In this document: piece by piece, positions 28,784 to 38,124 of the stretch
Layout of the letters: each line of letters opens with the position of its first letter
Position numbering within the stretch: the stretch's first letter is position 1
Assembly (NCBI GenBank): GCA_942492815.1
Contig: OW818658.1
Location: 1,674,001-1,738,000 of the forward strand
Length of the DNA stretch: 64,000 nucleotides
Source: JAEUWI01 sp942492815
Lineage (GTDB): Bacteria > Hydrogenedentota > Hydrogenedentia > Hydrogenedentales > JAEUWI01
Reading direction: 5' to 3'
The notes under the pieces: generated by a model
What the model saw: only the letters and a program-made list of their open reading frames with translations
Database searches by the model: none
What the model was told of the DNA's origin: nothing
Translations under genes and position numbers: made by a program

Positions 28784-29128
28784 GGGTGAAGTTCTGATAT
28801 TACCGATTGGGCCTGCATCATTTCGTTCGGCTAAATTGCAGTGATTGATGTACGCATTGCAAAGAATGGTACAGGCTTTCAGCCCTGGCCGAATTTTTGT
28901 TCCATTTTCCTGGGGCTTTGCCCCAGGCTGATATTGGCCTCGCCCTTGGCGCTTAGGAAAACACTGGATTCTCTCTTAGGGCCGAAGGCCGGTTCCATAT
29001 CAGCATGGGGCGAAGCCCCATGTACAGGTATCAAAGATTTCAACAGGGCTGTAAGCCTGGGCTATCTTTCGGCCGACCGAGGCAGCCCCAACAAATATTC
29101 AGTGAGCGGTAATATCAAAACTTCACCC
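28784..29128. mobile_element. MITE-like non-autonomous element, 345 bp, with terminal inverted repeats and 8-bp target duplication
   Basis: The left end GGGTGAAGTTCTGATATTAC and right end GTAATATCAAAACTTCACCC are inverted repeats over 22 bp with one mismatch. They are flanked by GATTCCAG on the left and GATTCTAG on the right, an apparent 8-bp target duplication with one change. The kinase upstream region at 24056-24165 has the uninterrupted sequence, which shows directly that this is an insertion. The interior has no gene; it holds several hairpins such as CCTGGGGCTTTGCCCCAGG and GGCCGAAGGCC. Confidence 0.85.
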
Positions 29129-29445
29129 GATTCTAGCGCATCTCGATGAGTTTTGCACGCGAGGGGATAGGGGTGAAGTTGCTGTGGCTTTCGGGGTGCC
29201 GAACTCCGCGACGTCGGGCGCGCCCGCAATCTCCCTCGCGCGAAGCGAAGCCCGGATCAGAACCTTTACCAAAATCCCAAAATCTATCGGCCTGAATTCA
29301 TTGGGCGCGAGGCTCCATCCGTGTAGAATCGTGGAATACCAAAGTTCTGGAAATTATCCTTGGTCTTGGGTACTTGACGCTTCAAGTGAAAAGCGCTAGG
29401 ATGAAGCTCTTCGAACTGCGGCATCATCACTCGGAGGGAACGATG
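29129..29445. other. Intergenic region upstream of the carboxypeptidase-regulatory-domain gene
   Basis: It begins with the right part of the duplicated kinase upstream region (to about 29175). After that nothing was recognised except the ribosome-binding site GGAGGG at 29433-29438. Confidence 0.4.
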
Positions 29446-31359
29446 ATGGACACGATTTTCCGGGGACTCTGCATCACGGCCATGGCCGCCACAGCCCTTT
29501 CAATTTCAGCCGATCCGCCCCACCTCGAACAACCCATTTCCGCAATCATGCAGGGAACCACGGCGAATGCCTCGGGTGTCCCTGTGGCGGACGTGGAGGT
29601 TTCCTGCTGGTGGTTTGACGCGTCCATGTTTGAACCGCCCACCTTCACGCGCGGGGGTGAGACCCGTAGTGGCGCGGATGGGCGTTTCGCGCTGATGTGC
29701 CCCCATCCCATGGGGGCGCTCGATCCCTCTGTTCCCCCTGGGATGTTGCTTGGCTTTGTGGTGACGCGCCATCCGGATTACGGCATCACGGTGACCCCCT
29801 GGCAACGCATCGGCGCAGGCTTGACTCGCGGTGCAACGCAGCTTTCGGAGGTGCCCCCGGAATTGATGCCGCCGCGCGGAAGTTCACCAATATTGCTTCC
29901 CGCACCCGCCCGCGCGACGGGAACGGTTCGCGATCCGCAGGGGGCGCCCGTGGCCGGTGCGACGATCACTGTTTCCATCGGAATCCCCTACCGGGTGCGT
30001 AAACGGGTGCCACCGCCGGGATTCTACGATCCCAATCCCGGCCCAGACCAGATGAACCGCGCCCAGCGCCTTGACGCCATCCTGAGTACGACCACAGGTG
30101 CGGATGGCGCCTTTGTGCTGGAGGGCCTGCCCGCGGACTCGCCAATAGCACTTCATGTGTACCACCCCGAGGCGGGCGAGGCCGCACTTGGCGTGACGCC
30201 CGGCTCCCCGGACGGCCAGCCCTTTACGCTGCAACCCGGCGATGCGCCTTGCGATGTCGTGCTGCCGGGCGCGGGGTCGCTGATTGGCCGGGTTGGCCTT
30301 CCGCCGGAGGGAGCCCTTCCGAAGGACGCCCATGTCCGTCTTACGCGCCATTCCCAGACCGGGATAGAACATCGGAACGCCTTGATCGAAGCCGAAGGCC
30401 GCTATGCCGTGCCCGCGCTGGCGCCTGGCCCCTATCAACTTGAATTGATTGCCCCGCCCTGGACGGCGAACCTCGCCACCGTCAGCGTTGAATCCGGCGG
30501 TGTCGCCGAAGCGCCTGACCTGGCGGCGGGACCGGGCGCCTTCCTTGCCGGTACCTTTGTGGACGCGACTACCGGCGAACCTGCTATCGATGTTAAACCC
30601 AGGATTATTCTCGTGTACCAGAATGAGGGCGTGACCCCCATTGAGACAGAGATAAACGCAGGACACTTCGAGTTCCAAGCGCGCCCCGGCATTGTCACCC
30701 TTCAGGTGACGGCGACGAACGGCCAGATCGCGCCGGACGACATGGAGAAGCAACTCGTTCTCAAGCACGGGACGCGCAACGAGTCGCTTCAATTCAGGTT
30801 TACACCCTTTCAGAGCGTCACGGGCCACGTTCTGTTGCCCGACGGTGAACCAGCCGCTGGAGCGGTCGTCAGCATGGGTCCATTTTTCTCCACCAAAGCG
30901 GACACCAATGGGCGCTTCAGCATTGCACTGCCCCCCTTAGACCCGCAGCAACAGGAACAAAGCATCAGCGCGGCCTTCGGCGAGCCAGCTACTCACCTCG
31001 GTGCTGCGAAAGTTGGCCCCGACGTCACGATTACGGTGGACCTCGCCGCGAGTATTTCGGGCAGACTTGTCGATGGTGTGGGACAACCGCTCGCGGGCCG
31101 TCCGAGCCTGGTGTTACAAGGGGCCGCCAGCGAACGTGGAACCCGAACGGACGCACAGGGCCGGTTCCTCCATACCGGCCTGGTTCCCGGCTATACACAG
31201 ATGCTCAGCACGGGACCGGGCTTTATGAATCTGGACCCGCCCCTGAAGGCCGGGGAACACCGCGAATTGGGCGACATTCCAATTGACGTTGCCCGGTTTC
31301 CCGAACAACCGATGACGGTGATCGATGTACCGGTGTCCGCGATGAAGGGCCACTCATGA
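29446..31359 (+). CDS. Secreted protein with repeated carboxypeptidase-regulatory-like (Ig-type) domains
   Basis: This encodes 637 residues from ATG 29446 (or 29443), with GGAGGG upstream. After a signal peptide (TAMAATALSISA) come several CarboxypepD_reg-like beta-sandwich modules, recognised by G-x-V-D-x-x-G-x-P-V-A-G-A and T-D-A-x-G-R-F patterns: ATGTVRDPQGAPVAGATITV, GHVLLPDGEPAAGAVVSM with TKADTNGRFSI, and GRLVDGVGQPLAG with RTDAQGRFLHTGL. Such modules are usually stalk or adhesive parts of surface proteins. No enzymatic domain is present. Its stop codon overlaps the start of the next gene (ATGA), so the two are translationally coupled. Confidence 0.8.
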   Translation: MDTIFRGLCITAMAATALSISADPPHLEQPISAIMQGTTANASGVPVADVEVSCWWFDASMFEPPTFTRGGETRSGADGRFALMCPHPMGALDPSVPPGMLLGFVVTRHPDYGITVTPWQRIGAGLTRGATQLSEVPPELMPPRGSSPILLPAPARATGTVRDPQGAPVAGATITVSIGIPYRVRKRVPPPGFYDPNPGPDQMNRAQRLDAILSTTTGADGAFVLEGLPADSPIALHVYHPEAGEAALGVTPGSPDGQPFTLQPGDAPCDVVLPGAGSLIGRVGLPPEGALPKDAHVRLTRHSQTGIEHRNALIEAEGRYAVPALAPGPYQLELIAPPWTANLATVSVESGGVAEAPDLAAGPGAFLAGTFVDATTGEPAIDVKPRIILVYQNEGVTPIETEINAGHFEFQARPGIVTLQVTATNGQIAPDDMEKQLVLKHGTRNESLQFRFTPFQSVTGHVLLPDGEPAAGAVVSMGPFFSTKADTNGRFSIALPPLDPQQQEQSISAAFGEPATHLGAAKVGPDVTITVDLAASISGRLVDGVGQPLAGRPSLVLQGAASERGTRTDAQGRFLHTGLVPGYTQMLSTGPGFMNLDPPLKAGEHRELGDIPIDVARFPEQPMTVIDVPVSAMKGHS

Positions 31360-34124
31360 AAGCAGCGCCAAAAGACTTGAAGCTCACGATCGTCCTAACA
31401 CTCGTCGCACTGGCACACGTGGCCGCATTCTCGGTCCATGCGGACAGCGCCCTCTTCGCACCCAGTTTCCTGCCTGTCGATCGCGAGATCGATACCGTCG
31501 TCTCAACGTGGCCCGAGACATCGGAAGCCTTTGAGCACACGTGGGAGTCTGTCACAGCGCTACTGGATAAGGTGCGCAAGGAATACGCCCCACGGGTCAA
31601 TGGCTACCACCCCATACCCCCGGAAAAGCCCGCCAAAGACCGAACACCGCAGGAGCTGGCGCGGCGGGGCGGTCGAATTGTGCCACGCAATGGCGTGTCG
31701 CCCATACCGCGAATCGGCACGCCAAGTCTCCCTCCCGCCGGTGTGACGAAACTGCCGCGCCATCCGCGTTACTACGGCATCCACTGCCTGACGCCCATAC
31801 CGGGCAAGCCCGACACGTGGACCGATATCCTCATGCTCAACGACGAATTACATCGGGTTCACGCGGCGCGCTTTGATGAACGCAATGTTCTCCGTGAACT
31901 CACCCTCATCACATGGGAGGGAATCTCCTGGCGCGCGATGGAGATAACCCTTTACCCGGATGGCGCACCGGAGCGACTACGCTTCTGGCAGGATGGAGCA
32001 CCCGCGCTTTTTCGATGCGACTGGACACCGAAGGGAGATCGCACGATCGTAGCCGTGCGCGACGGCCAATATGAGGGGGAAGCGCCGGTTTCCGTGTGCG
32101 CGGTCACGGCTTCCTACCTGCCGCCAGGCATACCGGACGACGGGGCAGCGCTGGCGCGAAGCCCCTTCTCGATGCCCGTCGCGGCGCTGCACCTCATACC
32201 GACAGGCGAAGTGGCAACGATTGAAGCGCCACCCATCCGGGATTACGGTTTCGCCGGATGGTCAGGCGAGGGCTCGGGCGCGTCTACGCAGTTAACTGTG
32301 CGCCCCAACGGCCCCATGATACTTGTGGCCCATTATGTGTGGAAGCCTCGGGACGGCGGCGGCGGCCTCCATATTCCTTCGGGAATTGATGAGGGGATCA
32401 GGCGGAGTCCCGATGCTCCGGCGGCGATCAGGACGAGCTATGACCTGCTGGATATTGTCGACATCGACCTTTCCGCTTCACGGGTAGACGATCTCGATAC
32501 ACTCTCTTATTTCTTGAAACTTCAGCGTGTCGATTTTTCAAAGACGCCGGTGACCGACCTGTTTCCCCTGACCACCCAGTATGCGATCGAACGGACGCTG
32601 GCCAGCCCTACCGTTCCCATGCAATCGGATCTGTTCAATCGGGTACTTCTCGCGCTGAACGCGGGTATCGCGCCGCCCATCGATACCTTGATATTGCAGG
32701 ACACGGATTTGTCCGATGCCTACGGCCTCGAGTATTTTCAGAACTTAAAGCATCTTGATGTACGGAAAGCTAAACTTCGCGACCTATGGTTCGTCGGCCA
32801 TCTGGATTCACTGGAGTCCCTCGACGCGGCCCAGAACGACATTACCGGCATCGCACCGCTGGAGTTTATCGGCCCCCGGCTACGATCCGTCAATGTGGAA
32901 CGCAATCAGGTGACCGATCTCGCCCTCATGTCGCGACGTACAGTGTGGCCCACGGGGATGGAACTTGCCCTGGGGGGAAACGACCTGAACCCCGATTCAC
33001 TCTGCAAAGCAATTCCGGCGCTTACGGCTGCGGGCGTCTCCGTTACATTTGACGGCAAATGTGAGAACCAGTCCGCCCGGAACTCGGAAGAAGATGCCGA
33101 TGGCGACGGCTATACCAACCGGGAAGAGTGGCAGTTTGTGTCGTTGTTCTCCGCGCTGGAACCGGAACGGGAGGCACAATTCGCCGCCGCCATCGTCGAT
33201 GCCGTAATTCCTCTGAGTTACCTGGAAAACCTTCCCGAAAGCGCCAGTGGCAAGAAGGTCGCCATCGACGCGATACCTACTACAAGCATTCAGATCATCA
33301 TCACGGGCAAAGGAAGCGTTTATCCGGGAAATGGATCCCACAAGTTTGCCGACAAGCTATTCAAGGACGACGGCACCTGGGATTGGAGTTCCATTACCGT
33401 CCGACCGGCGGCGGCACCCGGTTGGGAGCTGGTGCCCTTCGACGAATTCTTTTTTGGCGGTGATTTCTTCAAGCAGGAAGAGAACGGGACGGGCATCATT
33501 CTCTCCATGCAGACGAGCGTCGCGCTGCGCTTCGAGTTTCGAGAGGCCAAAAAGGTGCTGGCAGTGGATCTGGTCGACGCATTGAAGGCTTTTGTTGAGA
33601 AATACTACCCCAGCCAGGACCCGTTCACCTTCGATGGCAATGATCTCGATTACAAGGACAAGGTTGAGTACCCCGTACCCAACGGCATGCCGGACGCCGC
33701 GGAACTGCGCCTGATTCAGGCCATTCTCCAGACCCCAGACTATGACGAATACGGAAAGCTGGGAACGTCTTTCGACGAGGCTATGGAGCTCTGGAACGCG
33801 AATCTCCCCATCGCCGAGCGCGCGCTGGGTGACGTCGGGGTCGCGGAACCCTATCTGGTGCATCTATTGACCGCGTATGCGACCATGGGCGGATATCAAG
33901 ACCGTGGAGCGATTGTCGCCATGATCCAACAGCACAAGGGCATCGTCATCGATTCGGGACAATTCGAGCAGGGGCTCTACGATAAGCTCGATCCAGGCGA
34001 GACCATCCACAATGGCGCGACGTTCAACAAGGACATCTGGAAGCAGGTTTCCGAGGGACGAAAGGTTGACCGGAAGGTGGTGGACGCCTACGCGGCGGCG
34101 GTCATGGCGCAGCCGTCGCGGTAA
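31356..34124 (+). CDS. Large secreted surface protein with leucine-rich repeats and an InlB-type repeat
   Basis: This encodes 922 residues. A signal peptide (IVLTLVALAHVAAFSVHA) is followed by an unassigned region. A short module ending YGFAGWSGEGSGASTQLTVR with VAHYVW (about 290-330) matches divergent InlB B-repeats. Leucine-rich repeats lie at about 365-555 (LQRVDFSKTPVTDLFPL, LKHLDVRKAKLRDL, LESLDAAQNDITGIAPL). An EEDADGDGYTNREEWQ segment near 575 looks like a calcium-binding EF-hand or thrombospondin type-3 motif. The last 300 residues are unassigned. It is coupled by ATGA overlap to the preceding surface-type gene and probably works with it in adhesion or polymer binding; that is inference. 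Confidence 0.75.
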   Translation: MKAAPKDLKLTIVLTLVALAHVAAFSVHADSALFAPSFLPVDREIDTVVSTWPETSEAFEHTWESVTALLDKVRKEYAPRVNGYHPIPPEKPAKDRTPQELARRGGRIVPRNGVSPIPRIGTPSLPPAGVTKLPRHPRYYGIHCLTPIPGKPDTWTDILMLNDELHRVHAARFDERNVLRELTLITWEGISWRAMEITLYPDGAPERLRFWQDGAPALFRCDWTPKGDRTIVAVRDGQYEGEAPVSVCAVTASYLPPGIPDDGAALARSPFSMPVAALHLIPTGEVATIEAPPIRDYGFAGWSGEGSGASTQLTVRPNGPMILVAHYVWKPRDGGGGLHIPSGIDEGIRRSPDAPAAIRTSYDLLDIVDIDLSASRVDDLDTLSYFLKLQRVDFSKTPVTDLFPLTTQYAIERTLASPTVPMQSDLFNRVLLALNAGIAPPIDTLILQDTDLSDAYGLEYFQNLKHLDVRKAKLRDLWFVGHLDSLESLDAAQNDITGIAPLEFIGPRLRSVNVERNQVTDLALMSRRTVWPTGMELALGGNDLNPDSLCKAIPALTAAGVSVTFDGKCENQSARNSEEDADGDGYTNREEWQFVSLFSALEPEREAQFAAAIVDAVIPLSYLENLPESASGKKVAIDAIPTTSIQIIITGKGSVYPGNGSHKFADKLFKDDGTWDWSSITVRPAAAPGWELVPFDEFFFGGDFFKQEENGTGIILSMQTSVALRFEFREAKKVLAVDLVDALKAFVEKYYPSQDPFTFDGNDLDYKDKVEYPVPNGMPDAAELRLIQAILQTPDYDEYGKLGTSFDEAMELWNANLPIAERALGDVGVAEPYLVHLLTAYATMGGYQDRGAIVAMIQQHKGIVIDSGQFEQGLYDKLDPGETIHNGATFNKDIWKQVSEGRKVDRKVVDAYAAAVMAQPSR

Positions 34125-34230
34125 ACCTTGCTGCTGCAGATTGGTCTTGTGAAAGGACATGAGCAGGACTCAATTTTGTGCGCCTGGACGCTGAGTGCTG
34201 CTGAAACGCCACGGCTTTCCGCGTGCAGAT

Positions 34231-36453
34231 TCAGTTACTTTTTTCGTCCGGCCACAAGACAACACCGAGGTCTCGTTGCGCGCCCGCGCGCCACACCGGT
34301 TCATCGTCGGCAAATGCCTCGCGAACTATCCCCTCCAAGCGGGCCCTGAACTCGGGATCCTTGGAATCCTTGTGCAACGCTCGAATACCGGCGAGTCCCT
34401 GCCCTTTCACGTTGGTGTCGCCCGAGGCGAGCAGCTTCTCAAAAAATGGAACTTGCCGGGGCGAACTCAATTGGCGAAGGTATTCATGAAGCGAGTAGAT
34501 GGACGAAATGTGGTCTTGAACGTCGCGACTTGATCCAAATCGCGGCATTGGCGTGTCCAGGAGAAATTGCGCCAGAAGATCGGCGCCTTCGTCTCCGGCC
34601 AAGGTCAATTCGTCAAATAACTTATCGCCAGTGTTCCCACGCCGCTTGACAAAGTCTTCAATGGTCAGACGCAGGCGTGGACCGTCAAAAACATACTCGC
34701 CACGCTCCCCCACAGTGAAGCGAAGCAGCGGGGCCTTGGCACGGCCAAACCACTCCGAATCGGAGTTTCCCCCATAGGCCAATGCGAGGGTGTAGTTTCC
34801 CGGTCCCTCGGGTATAAATTCGAGGGTGCTGGTGAGGGCGCCGCCGGGGCCCAGATATACCGGCGTGGCCGGAGGCTGCCGTGTTAGCTCGGGCAAGTCC
34901 GAAATAACAACGGAATGGGTGGGACCGGCCAACGTGCCGCTAAGGACCGGGAAATCGGGTGCGGGCACATCGCTCCATGCATCGCTCGCACCCTTGTAGG
35001 TCAGGGTAATCTGGATGGAAACGGGCTCGCCTCCTGGATAACTCATCTGGCTTGGCACAGCAACAAGTTCATAGGCGCTGGCCCGGTCGCGGCGCGCAGG
35101 CGCTGCTTCCGGTAACCCCCGCGCGGGTTGTGGGAGGAGTCCGGTCCAGCCAGTGGGCGGCGCGGCCTCCACGCGGTGTAATTCGCTCCGCTCCATGAAT
35201 CGGAAATAGTTCTGCGGCTCACATGCGGCGTAGTATCCGTCGTAGATGTCATAGCAAACCGAGCCCCGAGGAAAGCGCAGCAGAATGCGTTCGCCCGTGC
35301 TGTCAACATCGGTGTGAGACTGAGCTTGCTCCCTGTTCATCTCCAGCGGCTGCGCCCCGTGCAATACCTGCATCGGCCCCTGATGGCGCGACAGGTTAAA
35401 ATGCTCGCTCAACACTTCCGCGGCGCCACCATTGTCGGGGCCTTTCTGGTCCAGCAGTTTCATGCTTCTGGAATCGATGGAGAAGTAATTTGGATCGAAC
35501 CCGCCCTCTTTCGGGTCGAGGGGCGACCGGACAGGCAGGGTCGAGAGGGGCAGGACACGCCCTGTGCGCGTTTGCACGTTCAGCACGAATAACGAGGGAC
35601 CGCCATCGCCCGTCCCTTCCCACACAAATCCTTCCACCTCCACGGCCAGCGCCACGCAGGCGAAGGTATCGTGGCCGATCCAGATGAATGGCATGGCCTC
35701 AAATTGAGGGGGATGACGCACGAGGGTCACAATGGGGTCTACCCGTCCTGGGAAAGTCCAGTGGGGCGGCTCGATGCGCCAACTTTGCCCCGAGGCCTGG
35801 ACCGTGGCGGAGAAACGGAGCAACGGTGATTCCGGCGAGCGAAGGTCTTCAATCGTGCATTGGAGGGTATCCACTTCGCCAACCGCAGCGGGATCCTGTC
35901 GCTCACTTAGACCATCATGGTAAAAGTAGCGCAAGTGATCATCGGTCGCATAGTAGGCGTTATGGCGCTTCCCAGATTCCGAAGGAAGAAGCACAGTGCG
36001 CGCAAATGGCCCCCGCAGATCAATCATCCGAACGACATCGGGGTTCTCCTTGCCCGGCGGTATGCAAATCATTGGTCCCTCCTGAACATAGCGTTCGGGT
36101 AGAGGCATATTCAGGATCAGCTTTTTGGCGCTTCCCAGATCGATACCCATCAGCGTGCCATCACTTCCGTCGATGTAGAGGACCCCGTTAAAAACCCCCA
36201 ACGTCTTGCACGCTTTCACCTCTGAAAACTCGGCGATATCGACGGGATAGACCATGCCCGGATCGGCGGTGTCGAAATAGGAATAGACCAGGGCCCCGGA
36301 TTGCTCGTGATTAAACAGGATCAATGGATCGGCGGCGCTTGCGCGAGAATTTCCGCCGACTGTCCCCGAAGTCACAAGTAGTGTAAGCGCGAGAAGGCGG
36401 TATCGAAAACGAAGCACCCTGGAAATCCACCTCTGATCCCGATGCAGGTTCAT
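34231..36453 (-). CDS. Secreted propeller-type protein of unknown function, paralogue 2
   Basis: This encodes 740 residues from ATG 36453 with GAGGGGA eight bases upstream. A signal segment (YRLLALTLLVTSGTVGG) is followed by strand-rich repeats (LGVFNGVLYIDGSDGTLMGIDL). CYDIYDGYYAACEPQNYFRF, an Ig-like stretch (YTLALAYGGNSDSEWFGR, KAPLLRFTVGE) and a helical end with VPFFEKLLASGDTNVKGQG follow. These match paralogue 1 (25703-27958) motif for motif in the same order. It is convergent with the leucine-rich-repeat gene. Function unknown. Confidence 0.75.
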   Translation of the reverse strand: MNLHRDQRWISRVLRFRYRLLALTLLVTSGTVGGNSRASAADPLILFNHEQSGALVYSYFDTADPGMVYPVDIAEFSEVKACKTLGVFNGVLYIDGSDGTLMGIDLGSAKKLILNMPLPERYVQEGPMICIPPGKENPDVVRMIDLRGPFARTVLLPSESGKRHNAYYATDDHLRYFYHDGLSERQDPAAVGEVDTLQCTIEDLRSPESPLLRFSATVQASGQSWRIEPPHWTFPGRVDPIVTLVRHPPQFEAMPFIWIGHDTFACVALAVEVEGFVWEGTGDGGPSLFVLNVQTRTGRVLPLSTLPVRSPLDPKEGGFDPNYFSIDSRSMKLLDQKGPDNGGAAEVLSEHFNLSRHQGPMQVLHGAQPLEMNREQAQSHTDVDSTGERILLRFPRGSVCYDIYDGYYAACEPQNYFRFMERSELHRVEAAPPTGWTGLLPQPARGLPEAAPARRDRASAYELVAVPSQMSYPGGEPVSIQITLTYKGASDAWSDVPAPDFPVLSGTLAGPTHSVVISDLPELTRQPPATPVYLGPGGALTSTLEFIPEGPGNYTLALAYGGNSDSEWFGRAKAPLLRFTVGERGEYVFDGPRLRLTIEDFVKRRGNTGDKLFDELTLAGDEGADLLAQFLLDTPMPRFGSSRDVQDHISSIYSLHEYLRQLSSPRQVPFFEKLLASGDTNVKGQGLAGIRALHKDSKDPEFRARLEGIVREAFADDEPVWRAGAQRDLGVVLWPDEKSN

Positions 36454-36503
36454 TGTATTATCCCCTCTGTGCATGGACGCTGCTAAGCGAAGTGCAGAGG
36501 TTC

Positions 36504-36532
36504 AGTATACACCAATGACAATGGCCTGAAAA
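36504..36532 (-). promoter_or_regulatory. Putative promoter for paralogue 2
   Basis: On the minus strand TTTTCA, a 17-bp spacer and TATACT lie about 50 bp before the start codon. The GTGTATA context matches the promoter of paralogue 1. Confidence 0.4.
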
Positions 36533-36579
36533 GCAATAAACTGCTAGTGAGAGGGAGGGGACCGCGTGAATTGGCGCGG

Positions 36580-37068
36580 TCAGGGTGATGGCAACGACTT
36601 CGCTTCCTTGCTTCGGTCGGAACCCTCTTCCGCCGCCGGCAACAGCGAACCCGGTTGCCATTTCTCGCGCAGCTCTTCAAATCGGGTTTCCCAGACCACC
36701 CGCTGTGAATCGGACAATATGGCGGAGACCTCGTCGCGCAGGGTGTCCATGGTGCGCCGGACTTCGGGCTGCACGGTATTCCGGATAGACTCCAGCGTTT
36801 CAAAGTGCTTCTCGACGATCTCGGTGGCATCCACTCGCTGCGATTCGGAGAGGTCCAGCCGGGACTGCATGCGTTCCAGCAGGCTGTCTTGAAGCCGATC
36901 GGGTTCGGCAACCATCCGCTGCACCGAGCGATCCAGAAGGAGGACGGTGGCCCCGCCGCCAATGATCATGCCGCAGAGGAGGAAGAGGGCCGCCTCGATA
37001 TAGGGCGGCATTAAACCCGGGTCGCGCTTTCGCTGGGCCGGAATTCCGGGATAGTAACCATCACTCAT
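36580..37068 (-). CDS. Single-pass membrane protein with a Spy/CpxP-like helical domain
   Basis: This encodes 162 residues. A transmembrane helix (about 24-46, ALFLLCGMIIGGGATVLLL) is followed by a charged helical region. LDLSESQRVDATEIVEKHFE and a second VSAILSDSQRVVWETRFEEL resemble the LTxxQ motifs of periplasmic Spy/CpxP-type and heavy-metal-resistance proteins, here with Ser in place of Thr. Such proteins sense or buffer envelope stress. The topology would put the helical domain outside the cytoplasm. No partner gene adjoins it, and the assignment is by motif resemblance. Confidence 0.65.
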   Translation of the reverse strand: MSDGYYPGIPAQRKRDPGLMPPYIEAALFLLCGMIIGGGATVLLLDRSVQRMVAEPDRLQDSLLERMQSRLDLSESQRVDATEIVEKHFETLESIRNTVQPEVRRTMDTLRDEVSAILSDSQRVVWETRFEELREKWQPGSLLPAAEEGSDRSKEAKSLPSP

Positions 37069-37199
37069 AAGCGTATCTCTCCCCGTACACTCCGAATGGC
37101 GAAGCTCAACGCCGGTCGAAGTGCCCTTACTCGGTTCCCAACCCCCCGGCTCGATAATACCCCAACAGGCGCATTATTTTCATATTGTTAATACTTCAG

Positions 37200-37313
37200 C
37201 CGTCCGAAGTGGAAGATCGCTTTGCCGGTCGTGTGATCGCGGCCTTTCTGCACAAGCCCTTTCGCTACGAGCAGATTCGCCATGCGTTCCAGACGGCCCT
37301 CGGTGAAGACTGA
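37200..37313 (+). pseudogene. C-terminal remnant of a response-regulator receiver domain
   Basis: The plus-strand frame reads SEVEDRFAGRVIAAFLHKPF followed by RYEQIRHAFQTALGED and a stop. This is the end of a receiver domain, with the conserved Lys-Pro of its fifth strand and the last helix. No start, phosphoacceptor Asp or upstream part of the domain is present, and nothing recognisable lies between it and the membrane-protein gene. Confidence 0.5.
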
Positions 37314-37319
37314 GGCGCT

Positions 37320-38072
37320 TCAGGCGTGCTGCGATACCCAATCCCGTTCGCGGACGTTCCATGAGCTTGCCCAGTAGATGAAGGGGGTGTCCAGCGCGGC
37401 GATGACGACCTTGAAGATGTATTTCGCCACCGCCAGCTCGACCGCAGTCGCGAAATCAAAGAGTCCCCACCACACAATCGTCGAATAGAGGATCGTGTCG
37501 ACAAGCTGGGAGGTCATCGTGGAAGCGTTGTTGCGCAGCCAGAGCATCCGCCCCTGGGTCTTCTCCATCAGGTAGTGATACAGCCAGACATCGAGATGCT
37601 GACTGATGAAGTAGGCGAGCAATGAGCCGAAAACGAAGCGGGGCGAGAATCCGAAGAGCAGGGCAATGGCTTCATGAACGGACGTGGCAAATTCCTTCTT
37701 GCCCAAGTCCTGCGTGGGTAGAAAGAGCAGGCTCAGGGACATGATGGAGAAAACCACCACGCTGGTGGCGAAGCCGACCATGACCGCCCGGTTGGCCTCC
37801 CGTTTGCCATACTTCTCGCTCAAGATGTCTGTCGCGAAGTAGATTCCGGAATAGATGATCATCCCCAGGCTCGTCTGCATACCGAAGATCGTCGTCAGTT
37901 TCGGGCCCTGGATGTTCATGAGAATGATATTCATCACGATCACGGCATAGAGACCCTGACGACCAAAAAGCCGGTACATTACAAGGGTCATGCTGAGGTC
38001 GATGCAGACGGTAACGATCCAGAGGGTATTCTGGTGTTGCGCGAAAAAATCGGCGAGCACTTGAGGGATCAA
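37320..38072 (-). CDS. Queuosine precursor transporter, YhhQ/VUT family
   Basis: This encodes 250 residues with about six hydrophobic segments. The signature YFATDILSEKYGKREANRAVMVGF and the later FGSLLAYFISQHLDVWLYHYL, LRNNASTMTSQLVDTILY are characteristic of the VUT family that imports preQ0/preQ1 for tRNA queuosine modification. It resides in the inner membrane. No preQ1 riboswitch was recognised upstream. Other queuosine genes are not in the window, so the organism may salvage the base. It is followed on the plus strand by the receiver-domain remnant. Confidence 0.9.
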   Translation of the reverse strand: MIPQVLADFFAQHQNTLWIVTVCIDLSMTLVMYRLFGRQGLYAVIVMNIILMNIQGPKLTTIFGMQTSLGMIIYSGIYFATDILSEKYGKREANRAVMVGFATSVVVFSIMSLSLLFLPTQDLGKKEFATSVHEAIALLFGFSPRFVFGSLLAYFISQHLDVWLYHYLMEKTQGRMLWLRNNASTMTSQLVDTILYSTIVWWGLFDFATAVELAVAKYIFKVVIAALDTPFIYWASSWNVRERDWVSQHA

Positions 38073-38124
38073 TGGATTCTCCAGTGGTGGCGGGCTTCAG
38101 GGTAGAGATTGCCGCAGTCAGCGA

